Of a stretch of 58,216 bases of DNA, positions 26,578-35,636 are shown one piece after another. The notes beneath the pieces were generated by a model. It searched no databases, was not told where the DNA came from, and saw nothing but the letters and a program-made list of their open reading frames with translations. The translations under genes and the position numbers were made by a program. Position 1 is the stretch's first letter. The number at the start of each line of letters is the position of its first letter. Source of the DNA: Phycisphaerales bacterium (GTDB taxonomy: Bacteria; Planctomycetota; Phycisphaerae; Phycisphaerales; JAGLTS01); the NCBI GenBank assembly GCA_023135165.1, contig JAGLTS010000042.1, forward strand, positions 1 to 58,216. Direction: 5' to 3'.

Positions 26578-28533
26578 ATGCCGACGCAACTGGTTCTCGG
26601 CACGGCAGGCCATATCGACCACGGCAAGACCGCGCTCGTCAAGGCGATGACCGGCATCGACACCGATCGTTTGCCCCAGGAGAAACAGCGAGGCATCACG
26701 ATCGACCTTGGATTCGCATCGCTTGACCTCGGCGATCTGCGCCTGGGAATCGTCGATGTGCCCGGTCACGAGCGATTCGTTCGGAACATGCTCGCCGGCG
26801 CCGCTGGGATCGACCTCGCGCTGCTCGTCATCGCGGCGGACGACTCGGTCATGCCGCAGACGCGCGAGCACTTGGCGATCCTCGAACTGCTCCACGTAGC
26901 GCATGGTGTGATCGCGCTGACCAAAGCGGACATGGCGGAACCCTCCTGGCTGGAACTGGTCGAGGAGGAAGTGCGCGAACTGGTCGGCGGGACGTTCCTT
27001 GAAGATGCGCCGATAGTGCGGACATCGGCGCGCGACGGCACGGGCATCGACGCGCTCAAGACGGCGCTGGCGGATGTGGCGCGGGCCGTCGCGCCGCGCC
27101 GAGTTGATGCGCCGTTTCGCATGGCGGTCGATCGTTCGTTCGTCCTGCAAGGGCTTGGCTCGGTCGTCACGGGCACCGTCTGGTCCGGCGAGGCGGCGGT
27201 CGGCGACGAGATCGAGTGGCTGCCCGCGAGCAAACGTGTCCGAGTGCGCAGCCTGCAATCGCACAGCCAGGACGCCGATCGAGTCGCGCGCGGCCAACGA
27301 GCTGCCTTCAACCTGCAGGGCGTGCATCACACGGAGATCCGGCGTGGCCACGAGCTTGCCATGCCCGGATACCTGAAGCCGTCGCATCGTCTCACCGTTC
27401 GTCTCACCGTGTTGCCGACCGGCTCGCGCGCCGTTCGGCACCGATCGCGCGTGCGGCTCCATCTCGGAACGCAAGAGGTCATGGCGAGCGTTCGTCTGCT
27501 TCAAGGCGCTGCCGTCGAACCGGGCGAGCGCCGCTGCGCGCAACTGATCTGCGTCGAGCCGGTTGTCGCGACGGGTGGTCAGCCGTTCGTGATCCGGAGC
27601 GAATCACCGCTTTGGACGATCGGAGGCGGCGTTGTGCTTCAGCCGGTCGCACCACGCATCAGCAGGCGCAACGCAGCCGCGATCGCGCGCGTCGAGCACC
27701 TTGACGACGATGACGATCACACGCGAGCCGCAACGGCGATCTACTTTTGCGGGACCGAGCCATGGACGACGCTGGATCTTTGCCGTGATGCGGACCTGGT
27801 GCCGGCCGGCGCTGATTCCGCCATCTCGGATCTCACATCACGAGGCGTGCTGATCGAACTGCCGCTCGGTCCGCGCGGGATGGTGTGCATCCATCACGAA
27901 TACCTTGCTGAGCTGTGTGAGCGCGTGCTCGGCGTCGTCAGCAGGCTGCACGAGGCTTCGCCGTTGGAGCAGGCGGTTGCTCGCCGAAGGTTGATAGGTG
28001 AGCTTGCGTATGTGCGGGATGATGTCGTACTGGCTGTGGTGGATCACCTGATCGCGGCGTCGAGGCTTGTTGGTGATGAGCACGCCGTCGCCCTGCCGAG
28101 CTTTGAGCCGGCGCTGAGCGGCGCGCAGTCGCGCTTGCACGAACAGGTGATCGAGGCGTACCGGAAGGGCCGATTCAGCCCGCCCGGCGCAGCGGAGATC
28201 GCCAAGACGGCAGCGGCGAAACGGGAGGATGTCCGACCCGTGCTCGAGCTTGCGGCGAGCCAGGGGCATCTGATACATCTCGGCGGCGGCCTGTACCTGC
28301 ACCGCGAGTGCGAACAGGAGTTGCAGCAGCGCATCACCGAGCAGTTGCGCGATGATCGATCCATGACGATGAGCGAAATCCGCGATGTGCTCGAAACCAG
28401 CCGTAAGTTCGCCGTGCCGATCTGCGAGTACCTGGACCGAATCGGATTAACGAAGCGGCGAGGGGATGTGCGCGTGCTCAATCCCAACCGCGCCGGCTCC
28501 GGGTCGGGTATCCTGCCCGGTGCCGACCGATGA
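26578..28533 (+). CDS. selB: Selenocysteine-specific elongation factor SelB
   Basis: 651 residues from the ATG at 26578; a GTG at 26521 overlaps the preceding stop and would add 19 residues. The GTPase domain has the P-loop [11 protein letters not shown], the GITIDLGFA switch with DVPGH, and the TKAD base motif. Domains II-III follow ([16 protein letters not shown]), then a C-terminal winged-helix region (about 420-640) that in this family binds the SECIS hairpin of selenoprotein mRNAs. SelB carries Sec-tRNA to UGA codons on the ribosome. The selenocysteine tRNA lies 2.4 kb downstream; selA and selD are not in the window. Confidence 0.95.
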   Translation: MPTQLVLGTAGHIDHGKTALVKAMTGIDTDRLPQEKQRGITIDLGFASLDLGDLRLGIVDVPGHERFVRNMLAGAAGIDLALLVIAADDSVMPQTREHLAILELLHVAHGVIALTKADMAEPSWLELVEEEVRELVGGTFLEDAPIVRTSARDGTGIDALKTALADVARAVAPRRVDAPFRMAVDRSFVLQGLGSVVTGTVWSGEAAVGDEIEWLPASKRVRVRSLQSHSQDADRVARGQRAAFNLQGVHHTEIRRGHELAMPGYLKPSHRLTVRLTVLPTGSRAVRHRSRVRLHLGTQEVMASVRLLQGAAVEPGERRCAQLICVEPVVATGGQPFVIRSESPLWTIGGGVVLQPVAPRISRRNAAAIARVEHLDDDDDHTRAATAIYFCGTEPWTTLDLCRDADLVPAGADSAISDLTSRGVLIELPLGPRGMVCIHHEYLAELCERVLGVVSRLHEASPLEQAVARRRLIGELAYVRDDVVLAVVDHLIAASRLVGDEHAVALPSFEPALSGAQSRLHEQVIEAYRKGRFSPPGAAEIAKTAAAKREDVRPVLELAASQGHLIHLGGGLYLHRECEQELQQRITEQLRDDRSMTMSEIRDVLETSRKFAVPICEYLDRIGLTKRRGDVRVLNPNRAGSGSGILPGADR

Positions 28534-28579
28534 CGTTGCTGCTCGGTCGCGTGTTCTTGTTTCGCTTCCGGAGCGCCGA

Positions 28580-30736
28580 GTGCCACGCTTGTTGTTGTCA
28601 TCCGTGTTTCTGATCGTGCTATCGATCGGCAGCGCCGCCGCACTGGCGCGCGAGCCTGCCGGCCTGCCCACGATCAACCTCGTCCGCGCCGACGATCCTC
28701 CAACGATCGACGGACTGCTCGACGAACCTGCCTGGGATGACGCGATGCTCATCACCGATTTCACGCAGGTCGATCCCGATGAAGGTGCGCCGCCCACGCA
28801 GCGCACCGACGTTTGACTCCTCTATAACAACGACTTCCTCTACGTGGGCATCCGCTGCTACGACAGCGAGCCGGACCGCATCATCGCGACGCAGATGATG
28901 CGCGATGGATCGCTCCGGACCGATGATCGGATCATGCTCGTGATTGACCCGTATTTCGATCGGCGCAACGGCTACTTTATCGAGACAAACCCGCTTGGCG
29001 CGAAACTCGATGCGCTCGTCGAGGACAACTGGCGCATACGAAGAAACTGGGATGGCATCTGGTCCTGCAAGGCGTCGATCGACGACAAGGGCTGGACTGC
29101 TGAGTTCGCCATCCCTTTCAAGACCATTTCATTCAACCCCGATACGACGCGTTGGGGCTTCAATGTCGAGCGTGTCATCCGACGAACGAACGAACGAGAT
29201 CGCTGGGCGTCGCCTTCACGTGACCGAGGCATCGAATCCGTCGCCGATGCGGGTGTGCTTGAGGACATCGGAGACATCGAGCAGGGCGTCGGGCTTGACT
29301 TCAAACCATACTTGCTCGGTTCGTATGGGTTCGACCACAGCACCGACCGGGACGACATGGAGATCGACGGCGGGTTTGATCTCTTCTATAAGGTCACACC
29401 CTCCCTCACGTTCGCGCTGACGTACAACACGGACTTCGCTGAGACGGAAGTCGACGATCGTCAGGTGAACCTCTCTCGATTTCCGCTCTTTTTTCCCGAG
29501 AAACGCGACTTCTTCCTGCAGGATGCGGGCATTTTCGACTTCGGGGGCATTGGCAGGAACCCACTGCCTTTCCACTCACGCCGAATCGGACTTGGCCCGT
29601 CCGGCGAGGTGATCGACATCCTCGCCGGAGCGAAACTCACTGGAAGCGTCGGTAATCTCAACGTGGGACTGCTCGACGTTCAGATGAGAAGCGGCGACGG
29701 TGTGGGCGAGAAGAACCTCTTCGTCGGCAGGATCAGCGCCAACATCCTTGAGCAGTCCACCGTCGGAATGATCTTCACGAACGGCGACCCGCACAGCGAC
29801 GGTGACAACTGGATCGGCGGCGCCGATTTCAACTACCGCACCAGCAGCATGTTCGGCGACAAGACCTTCTACGCACATATATGGGCGATGACCAGCGATT
29901 CATCCGACGCGCATGGCAGCCGATCAACATACGGCGGCTCAATCGGCTATCCGAACGATCGTATAGCCTGGCATGCGGGCTACCTGCAGATCGACGACGA
30001 TTTCAATGCGGCGCTCGGCTTCGTGCCTCGCCGGGGAATCCGCGAGTACTTTGGCAACTGGCGATACCGCTGGCGGCCGGCTGGCGACGCCATCCGACGC
30101 ATCGACTCCGGCGTATCCGCATACCTCGTCACGGATCTGGATGGCAATGTCGAGACGCGCGATCTGAACTTCGATCTGCTCACGATCGAGACACAGCACA
30201 ACGACACGTTCGGTGTGTCGGCCTCGCGCCACCGTGAAGTCCTTGACGATAATTTTGAGATCAGCGAAGGTATCATTCTCGCGCCGGGCAACTATACGTT
30301 TGATCGCTACTCTCTGCGCTGGTACTCATCGGCCGGCCGACCGATCAACGTCAGCCTCAGCTACAGCGGCGGCGAGTTCTATACGGGCAATCGCAACGAC
30401 TACTCCGCAAGCGTCGCCTGGCGCGTCTCGCCGAACCTGAACCTCAACAGCAGTTTCACGATGGATGATGTGCATCTTGACGAGGGCGACTTCATCACCC
30501 GAATCATCCGAGGGCGCATCAACATCCTGTTCACACCCGACCTGTCGTGGTCAACCTACGTGCAGTACGACAATGTGTCCGAGTCAATCGGCATCAACAG
30601 CCGAGTCCACTGGATCATCGAGCCGGGCAACGAGGTGTACTTCGTCATCAACCAGGCGCTCGACCGTGATAATGACAGCTTCGAGTTGCGCGAGACCGAG
30701 CTGACCGCCAAGGTCGGCTGGACATTCCGCTTCTGA
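28580..30736 (+). CDS. DUF5916-like outer-membrane protein with in-frame UGA at codon 79
   Basis: The start is a GTG at 28580 with GGAG at 28569-28572, giving MPRLLLSSVFLIVLSIGSAA, a good signal peptide. The frame continues for 78 codons, meets TGA at 28814-28816 and then stays open for 639 more codons to 30736. Protein character is unbroken across the TGA (RTDV, stop, LLYNNDFLYVGIRCYD). Residues 40-220 resemble the CBM9-like N-domain of DUF5916 proteins, and the rest is alternating beta strands ending in WTFRF, as in an outer-membrane barrel. From memory of the family, the UGA position is usually Arg. It could be a recoded selenocysteine codon, a recent CGA-to-TGA nonsense mutation or a sequencing error. 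Confidence 0.75.
28814..28816 (+). other. In-frame TGA codon
   Basis: It reads GAC GTT TGA CTC CTC TAT. It is the only stop between codons 1 and 718 of the DUF5916-like frame. A short GUGG/CCGC stem with loop GCAU lies about 30 bases downstream, at the spacing of a bacterial SECIS but weak in appearance. Confidence 0.95.
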
Positions 30737-30741
30737 CCCCC

Positions 30742-30853
30742 AGCGAGCCGCCGCGTCCACGCGAGCGGACCCCCACCCCCACGGCATGTGCGAACGAAGA
30801 TTACCTGCACGGCGAACGTACCGCTGGCGACCCCCACTGACGCCGCGGCTCGC
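30742..30853. repeat. REP-like palindromic repeat, copy 2
   Basis: It begins AGCGAGCCGCCGCGTCC six bases after the barrel gene stop and ends in GACGCCGCGGCTCGCG. The core GAACGTACCGCTGGCGACCC matches the copies beside the RAYT gene. It lies between the barrel gene and selC. Confidence 0.85.
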
Positions 30854-30895
30854 GGGCTTGTCGCACCGCGGGCCGTCTCGTACAGTGCCGCCGTC

Positions 30896-30992
30896 GGGAG
30901 TGTCAGCACGCCTGGTGGCGGCCGCGGGTTTCAAACCCGTTGTAGGGCTTGGAAATCAGGTCCTAGGTGGGTTCGATTCCCATCCACTCCCG
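30896..30992 (+). tRNA. selC: tRNA-Sec (anticodon TCA)
   Basis: 97 bases with the unusual selenocysteine cloverleaf. Acceptor GGGAGTG pairs with CACTCCC; the eighth position expected in bacterial tRNA-Sec is a T/C mismatch. The anticodon stem GCGGG/CCCGT encloses TTTCAAA, giving anticodon TCA. A 7-bp variable arm (GGGCTTG with CAGGTCC around GAAAT) and the T arm GTGGG TTCGATT CCCAT follow, with G as discriminator. No CCA is encoded. The anticodon and long variable arm together exclude tRNA-Ser and tRNA-Leu. Confidence 0.95.
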
Positions 30993-31099
30993 TTTCTCAG
31001 CCGGGGTCGGCGGATGATGATGGTCGGGATGGGATGAAAAAGCGGGCCGCCCTGCCAAAGCGGGCGACCTGCGGAAGTCTCGGAGCGGCAGCGGCTGTG

Positions 31100-31750
31100 C
31101 TAACGTCGGCGTCTGACGGCGAGCAGACCGCCCAAAGTCAGCAGCGAGAGCGTCGCCGGCGCTGGAACGACCGACAGCTTTCTGGTCGTTGCCTTGCCCT
31201 TGATGCGAAGGTCATAGCTGATTGCCACGACTTTCTTGAGGTCGAAGCCCGCATCCGTGTGCGCGATGAACGCCGTGCCGCTCGCATCGAGGCTCACGTC
31301 CATCGCCATAGATCCTGCCGGAACAGGAACCAGGTAGAGTTTGTACTTGCCCGCTTCATCCAGGAGATGAACGGACAACGACGAGTTCGCAATCGTGGTC
31401 TTGGCGAAGTTGATTGTCTTCTCCACCCGTGTGCTTGTGAGGTCGGGGTCCTCCGGGTAGGTGTATGTGTATCCGCCGATCAGAAAGAAATCGTCATTGG
31501 GCTCCCCGAAGTCAAGGACGAGTCCATCGTCGTCCACGCTGAGTTGCAAGGGACGGAACTCGCTCTCCAGTCCTGGGTACAGGAGCTCGAACGTGCGATC
31601 CCAGGTCGTCATGGGCGTGATGCGTCCGTCATCAAGCGCGGCCTGGAAGTCCGCCGGGTCGTCGAGCGTGAACAGTGGAGAGGCGAGCGCCACGGAACCA
31701 TGAGTGGCCGCCAAGAACGAGAGGACTATGAAAAGACGTGTTCGTAGCAT
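31100..31750 (-). CDS. PEP-CTERM-type exported protein
   Basis: 216 residues. A signal peptide (MLRTRLFIVLSFLAATHGSV) starts the protein. The C-terminus is a PEP-CTERM-like sorting tag: PAPATLSLLTLGGLLAVRRRR, i.e. Pro-Ala-Pro, a TM helix and a basic end. Such tags are cut by an exosortase, and the mature protein is released or placed on the surface. The middle is beta-rich with no domain I recognise. The gene converges on tRNA-Sec, with 107 bases between them. The exosortase gene is not in the window. Confidence 0.8.
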   Translation of the reverse strand: MLRTRLFIVLSFLAATHGSVALASPLFTLDDPADFQAALDDGRITPMTTWDRTFELLYPGLESEFRPLQLSVDDDGLVLDFGEPNDDFFLIGGYTYTYPEDPDLTSTRVEKTINFAKTTIANSSLSVHLLDEAGKYKLYLVPVPAGSMAMDVSLDASGTAFIAHTDAGFDLKKVVAISYDLRIKGKATTRKLSVVPAPATLSLLTLGGLLAVRRRR

Positions 31751-32113
31751 TGGGTATCTCCTTTTCGATGCTGTTTCTGGTTACGTCTCCAAAGCGCTGA
31801 CGTGCACGTGTCCTCACTACGAGCGACATCGGTGGGCGAACGGCACGAGGAAACCCCGACTTCATTGCATCTTTCTTGCGATCCAGCCTCGGGATCGAAG
31901 GCATCGGTGGGCTGTTGGCGGCAGCCGTGAATCGCGCCGTGTGAGGCCTCGGCTGCGATGTCCGTCGACTCGCCATCCCCTGGCAATGAGCGAGGGCGCA
32001 CCCTCCGTACGTCAGATGGGGCCGACTGACCCTCACCGTGAATCGTCATCCTGGTACACTGATCTGGGGAATGACTGCGGCGACGATGCCTCAGGGGCGG
32101 GGTCGGCGGACGT
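31751..32113. other. Gene-free divergent interval
   Basis: This separates the PEP-CTERM gene (minus) from the sigma factor gene (plus). Overlapping short frames on both strands have no protein character. I could not place a convincing promoter, operator or RNA in it. Confidence 0.4.
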
Positions 32114-32737
32114 ATGACAGCAACCGAGGAATCATTGGTTTCCAAAGCAGTCGCGGGTGATCACGAAGCGCTCAGCGAACTCTTGCAACAGCACGCGCCG
32201 GCCATGCGACGCAAGCTCGCCAGGGCGATCGGTGACGCCTGGCGATCGTCGGTCGACGCGGAAGATGTGATGCAGGTCACGTTCCTCGAAGCATTCCTGC
32301 GGATCAACCGGTTCCAGCCGGGCGGGGCGGGATCGTTTAGCGCCTGGCTGTCTCGGATCGCTGAAAACAACCTGCGAGACGCGATCAAGTGGCTCAGTCG
32401 AGCCAAGCGGCCGGACCCGCGAAGGCGAGTCGGCGCGCCGGGGGGCGAGGAATCGTACGTCGGCCTGGTCGAAATGCTCGGGGCGTCCATGACGACCCCC
32501 AGCCGGGCTGCGGCGCGAGGCGAGGCGCTTGGGGCGCTTGAGAAGATGATCGCTGAGCTGCCGACTGACTATGAGCGGGTAATTCGGCTGTATGACCTTG
32601 AGGGTCGGTCGGCGTCGGAGGTCGCGGAGCTTCTCGACCGTTCGCCGGGGGCTGTGTTCATGCTCCGTGCCCGGGCGCACGATTGCCTCCGCGAGCTTCT
32701 TGGGTCCGCTTCGCAGTATTTCACCGTGACCGGGTGA
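32114..32737 (+). CDS. ECF-type RNA polymerase sigma factor
   Basis: 207 residues. Sigma region 2 is visible as WRSSVDAEDVMQVTFLEAFL with FSAWLSRIAENNLRDAIKWL. Region 4 is LPTDYERVIRLYDLEGRSAS followed by EVAELLDRSPGAVFMLRARA, a clear helix-turn-helix. The gene is followed 56 bases later by a Ser/Thr protein kinase, a pairing typical of planctomycete ECF groups in which the kinase stands in for an anti-sigma factor. No classical anti-sigma gene is present. The target promoter is unknown. Confidence 0.9.
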   Translation: MTATEESLVSKAVAGDHEALSELLQQHAPAMRRKLARAIGDAWRSSVDAEDVMQVTFLEAFLRINRFQPGGAGSFSAWLSRIAENNLRDAIKWLSRAKRPDPRRRVGAPGGEESYVGLVEMLGASMTTPSRAAARGEALGALEKMIAELPTDYERVIRLYDLEGRSASEVAELLDRSPGAVFMLRARAHDCLRELLGSASQYFTVTG

Positions 32738-32793
32738 GTGGCGAGGCGGCCTGTCGCTTTATGATATGAGAGAACAGGAGCCATGGATCCGTC

Positions 32794-35487
32794 GTGACAA
32801 ACGCCGAGTCACAACCTGACGATGCGCGGTCGGATGATGATCGTGACCGCGACATGATTGACGCTGCCCGCGAGCAGGCGGCGAAGCTCTCGGATGTGCT
32901 TCGGCTCCCGTCCAGTCGTCCGCCTCCCGACGCGCTGCCCGGCTACGAGATCCTTCGTGAACTGCACCGCGGCGGTCAAGGCGTCGTGTACTTGGCGATC
33001 CAGAAGACGACCAAACGCCGCGTCGCGCTGAAGGTGATGCACGCCGGTGAGTTCGCCGGTCCCAAGGATCGAGCCCGCTTCGAGCGCGAGGTTGAGATCC
33101 TCGGCCAGCTCAACCACCCCAACATCGTCTCGATCCACGATTGCGGAACGTCGGGCGGTGCGTACTTCTACGTGATGGACTACATCACCGGCCAGCCGCT
33201 CGACGCGCACATGAAGCACGCCGACCTGTCGGTGGACGACACGCTCGGGCTTTTTCAGAAGATCTGCGGCGCGGTGAACGCAGCCCATCTCAAGGGTGTG
33301 ATTCATCGCGATCTCAAGCCGGGCAACATCCTCATCGACAGCGACGGTGAGCCGTACATCCTCGACTTCGGCCTAGCGAAGATCGCGACGGGCGAGGTGA
33401 TGGATGAATCCCATCCCCGGATGATGACGGTCACGGGCCAGTTCGTCGGCTCGCTGCCTTGGGCCAGCCCCGAGCAAGCGGAAGGCATCCCCGGACGCAT
33501 CGACACGCGATCGGATGTCTACTCGCTGGGCGTGGTCCTGTACCAGATGCTCACCGGCGGGAAGTTCCCGTATGTCGTCGTCGGCAACATGCGCGACATC
33601 CTCGACAACATACTGCGCGCGGAACCCGCCCGGCCTAGCACGATCCGCAGGCAAGTTGACGATGAGGTCGAGACGATCGTGCTCAAGAGCCTGAGCAAGG
33701 ATCGTGACAGGCGGTACCAGACCGCAGGTGAACTGGCGCGCGATGTGCAGCATTACTTGGCCGGCGAACCGATCGAAGCCAAGCGAGACAGCGGCTGGTA
33801 TGTCATCAAGAAAACGCTTCGGCGATACAAGGTCGCAACGGGTGTGGCAGCGGCGTTTCTGATCCTGATCGTCGCGTTCGCCATCACGATGTCGATGCTC
33901 TATCGCAGGGCGGTCGACGCGGAACACGACGCCAACCTCGCCCTCAGCGAGGCGCAGACGGCCCGAGCAGCCGAGCAGACGCAGCGAGAGCGGGCTGAGG
34001 CCCACTTCGACGCAGCCCGAGATTTGGCGCACACGTTCATCTTCGACTTTCACGACGAGATCGAGCACTTGCGGGGCGCGATGCAGGCCCGTGAACTCAT
34101 CCTCATCAAGGCGCAGCAGTATCTGGAGCAGGTCAAGGGTGAAGCGGGGGATGATCCGGCGTTCCTGCGCGAACTCGCTGACGCCCACGAGAAGGTCGCC
34201 GACCTGCGAGGCGGACGGTTCGCCGGTATGACGGGGACGACACAAGAGGCGATGGCGCATTTCGATGAGGCGCTTCGCATTCGCCGACTGCTGCTGGGGC
34301 TGTCTCCTGATGACGCATCCCTGCACGCCGACCTTGGCAACACGCGGTTCAGCATCTCGCTGGTGCATCGGCGCAGCCACGACTACGAGGCGGCGCGCGA
34401 TGAGGTGGAAGCCGCGATCGCTGAGCACGACACCGCCATCCGTCTGGCGCGAGCGCAAGGGCTGGATCTCACACCGCTCCGAGAGGACCGATTGCGAGCG
34501 CTTGTCGGCGTCGGTGACATCGCCAACCTCAAGGCGTTTGGCGAGGATGATCGCGGCGCGGCGCTTGCGATGTGCGATGAGGTGCTCGATGCGTACGACG
34601 CTGCATATCGCGAAGCCCGCCGGTGCGCCGACCAGGGGGCGCCGAGTACGACGACAAAGCATTGGCTCGGCGTCACGCTCGAGAAGAAAGCTCGCGCGCT
34701 GCTTCTCGTCGGATCAATTACGCTGCGAGGCGTCGCTGATGTCATTGACGCCGATGACCTGCCCGAGGCGCGAGCGCGGTACGACCGGGCGATCGGTCAC
34801 TACCTGGATGCGGAAGCGTTCGCGGTGCAATCCGAGCGGATCGCTGCTGAAGTCGCAGCGATGGAGCCGGCCGACTTCGACTATCAGCGAGATCTGTTCG
34901 CCGCGCGCTTACAACTCGGCGACATCCTGACGCGCATCGCGCAGGCACATGATGATCTGGCTCACTACGTTGACGGCGGTGACGATGAACTCGCCGAGGC
35001 GCGGGACCGACGTGAACAGGCGCTGACCTGTCTGCGGCGAGCGCTGGCGGGTGCGGAGCGATCGGCGAACGCGGATGAGACGAATCTGCGAGCGATCAAC
35101 GATGTCGGCAGGTGCCTGCTGCTGATCGGCGATGTGCTGCTCAGGCTCGATCGACTCGACGAGGCGGGGGCGGAGCTGGAGCGATGCCTGTCGATTCGCG
35201 AGCAGATTGTGGCGATCGACCCGATTCCGCAATACCGCAGGGATTGGGCGGTGGCGCACTACCGGCTGGGACAACTCGGCGTGAAGCGAGGCGATGCAGC
35301 CGACTCGGTGAATGTGAAGCTGGGGTATTACCAGACAGCACTCACGCACGCGGATGCGAGTCTCACCGCGTTCAGAGCGCTAGCTGACGAATCGAGCGAG
35401 GGTGCGGGTGGCAGCACCATTCGTTTTGCTGAGAAACTGCGGGCCGAATGCGCGGATCGGCTAGCGCAGCTTGAGGGTGAGCCTTGA
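32794..35487 (+). CDS. Membrane Ser/Thr protein kinase with TPR-like sensor
   Basis: 897 residues from the GTG at 32794. The kinase domain covers about 50-330: a glycine loop (LHRGGQGVVYLA), Lys80 in VALKVM, HRDLKPGN with Asp173, DFG at 191-193 and SPEQ before the F-helix. One TM helix lies at about 348-372, followed by coiled coil and a long helical extracytoplasmic region with TPR-like pairs. An ATG at 32783 opens a four-codon frame (MDPS) whose TGA overlaps the GTG start, so short upstream translation could couple to the kinase. The gene follows the ECF sigma gene and probably works with it. Confidence 0.93.
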   Translation: MTNAESQPDDARSDDDRDRDMIDAAREQAAKLSDVLRLPSSRPPPDALPGYEILRELHRGGQGVVYLAIQKTTKRRVALKVMHAGEFAGPKDRARFEREVEILGQLNHPNIVSIHDCGTSGGAYFYVMDYITGQPLDAHMKHADLSVDDTLGLFQKICGAVNAAHLKGVIHRDLKPGNILIDSDGEPYILDFGLAKIATGEVMDESHPRMMTVTGQFVGSLPWASPEQAEGIPGRIDTRSDVYSLGVVLYQMLTGGKFPYVVVGNMRDILDNILRAEPARPSTIRRQVDDEVETIVLKSLSKDRDRRYQTAGELARDVQHYLAGEPIEAKRDSGWYVIKKTLRRYKVATGVAAAFLILIVAFAITMSMLYRRAVDAEHDANLALSEAQTARAAEQTQRERAEAHFDAARDLAHTFIFDFHDEIEHLRGAMQARELILIKAQQYLEQVKGEAGDDPAFLRELADAHEKVADLRGGRFAGMTGTTQEAMAHFDEALRIRRLLLGLSPDDASLHADLGNTRFSISLVHRRSHDYEAARDEVEAAIAEHDTAIRLARAQGLDLTPLREDRLRALVGVGDIANLKAFGEDDRGAALAMCDEVLDAYDAAYREARRCADQGAPSTTTKHWLGVTLEKKARALLLVGSITLRGVADVIDADDLPEARARYDRAIGHYLDAEAFAVQSERIAAEVAAMEPADFDYQRDLFAARLQLGDILTRIAQAHDDLAHYVDGGDDELAEARDRREQALTCLRRALAGAERSANADETNLRAINDVGRCLLLIGDVLLRLDRLDEAGAELERCLSIREQIVAIDPIPQYRRDWAVAHYRLGQLGVKRGDAADSVNVKLGYYQTALTHADASLTAFRALADESSEGAGGSTIRFAEKLRAECADRLAQLEGEP

Positions 35488-35636
35488 TACTGCTTACGCC
35501 TGCGAAAAAACCGTCACGCTCGGCCGACGCTTTGTTGCTTTCCGTTGGATTCGGGCTACGGTTCATCTTGGGTGGTCGGTGTGCGCCGACGCAACCCCCA
35601 TCCACGCCCCGGTGTGCGTGATTCGGGAGAAACACG

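Noticed and set aside
33373-34662. 429-residue frame antisense to the kinase gene
   Set aside because: Low-complexity translation opposite a gene with clear kinase motifs; a codon-bias shadow.
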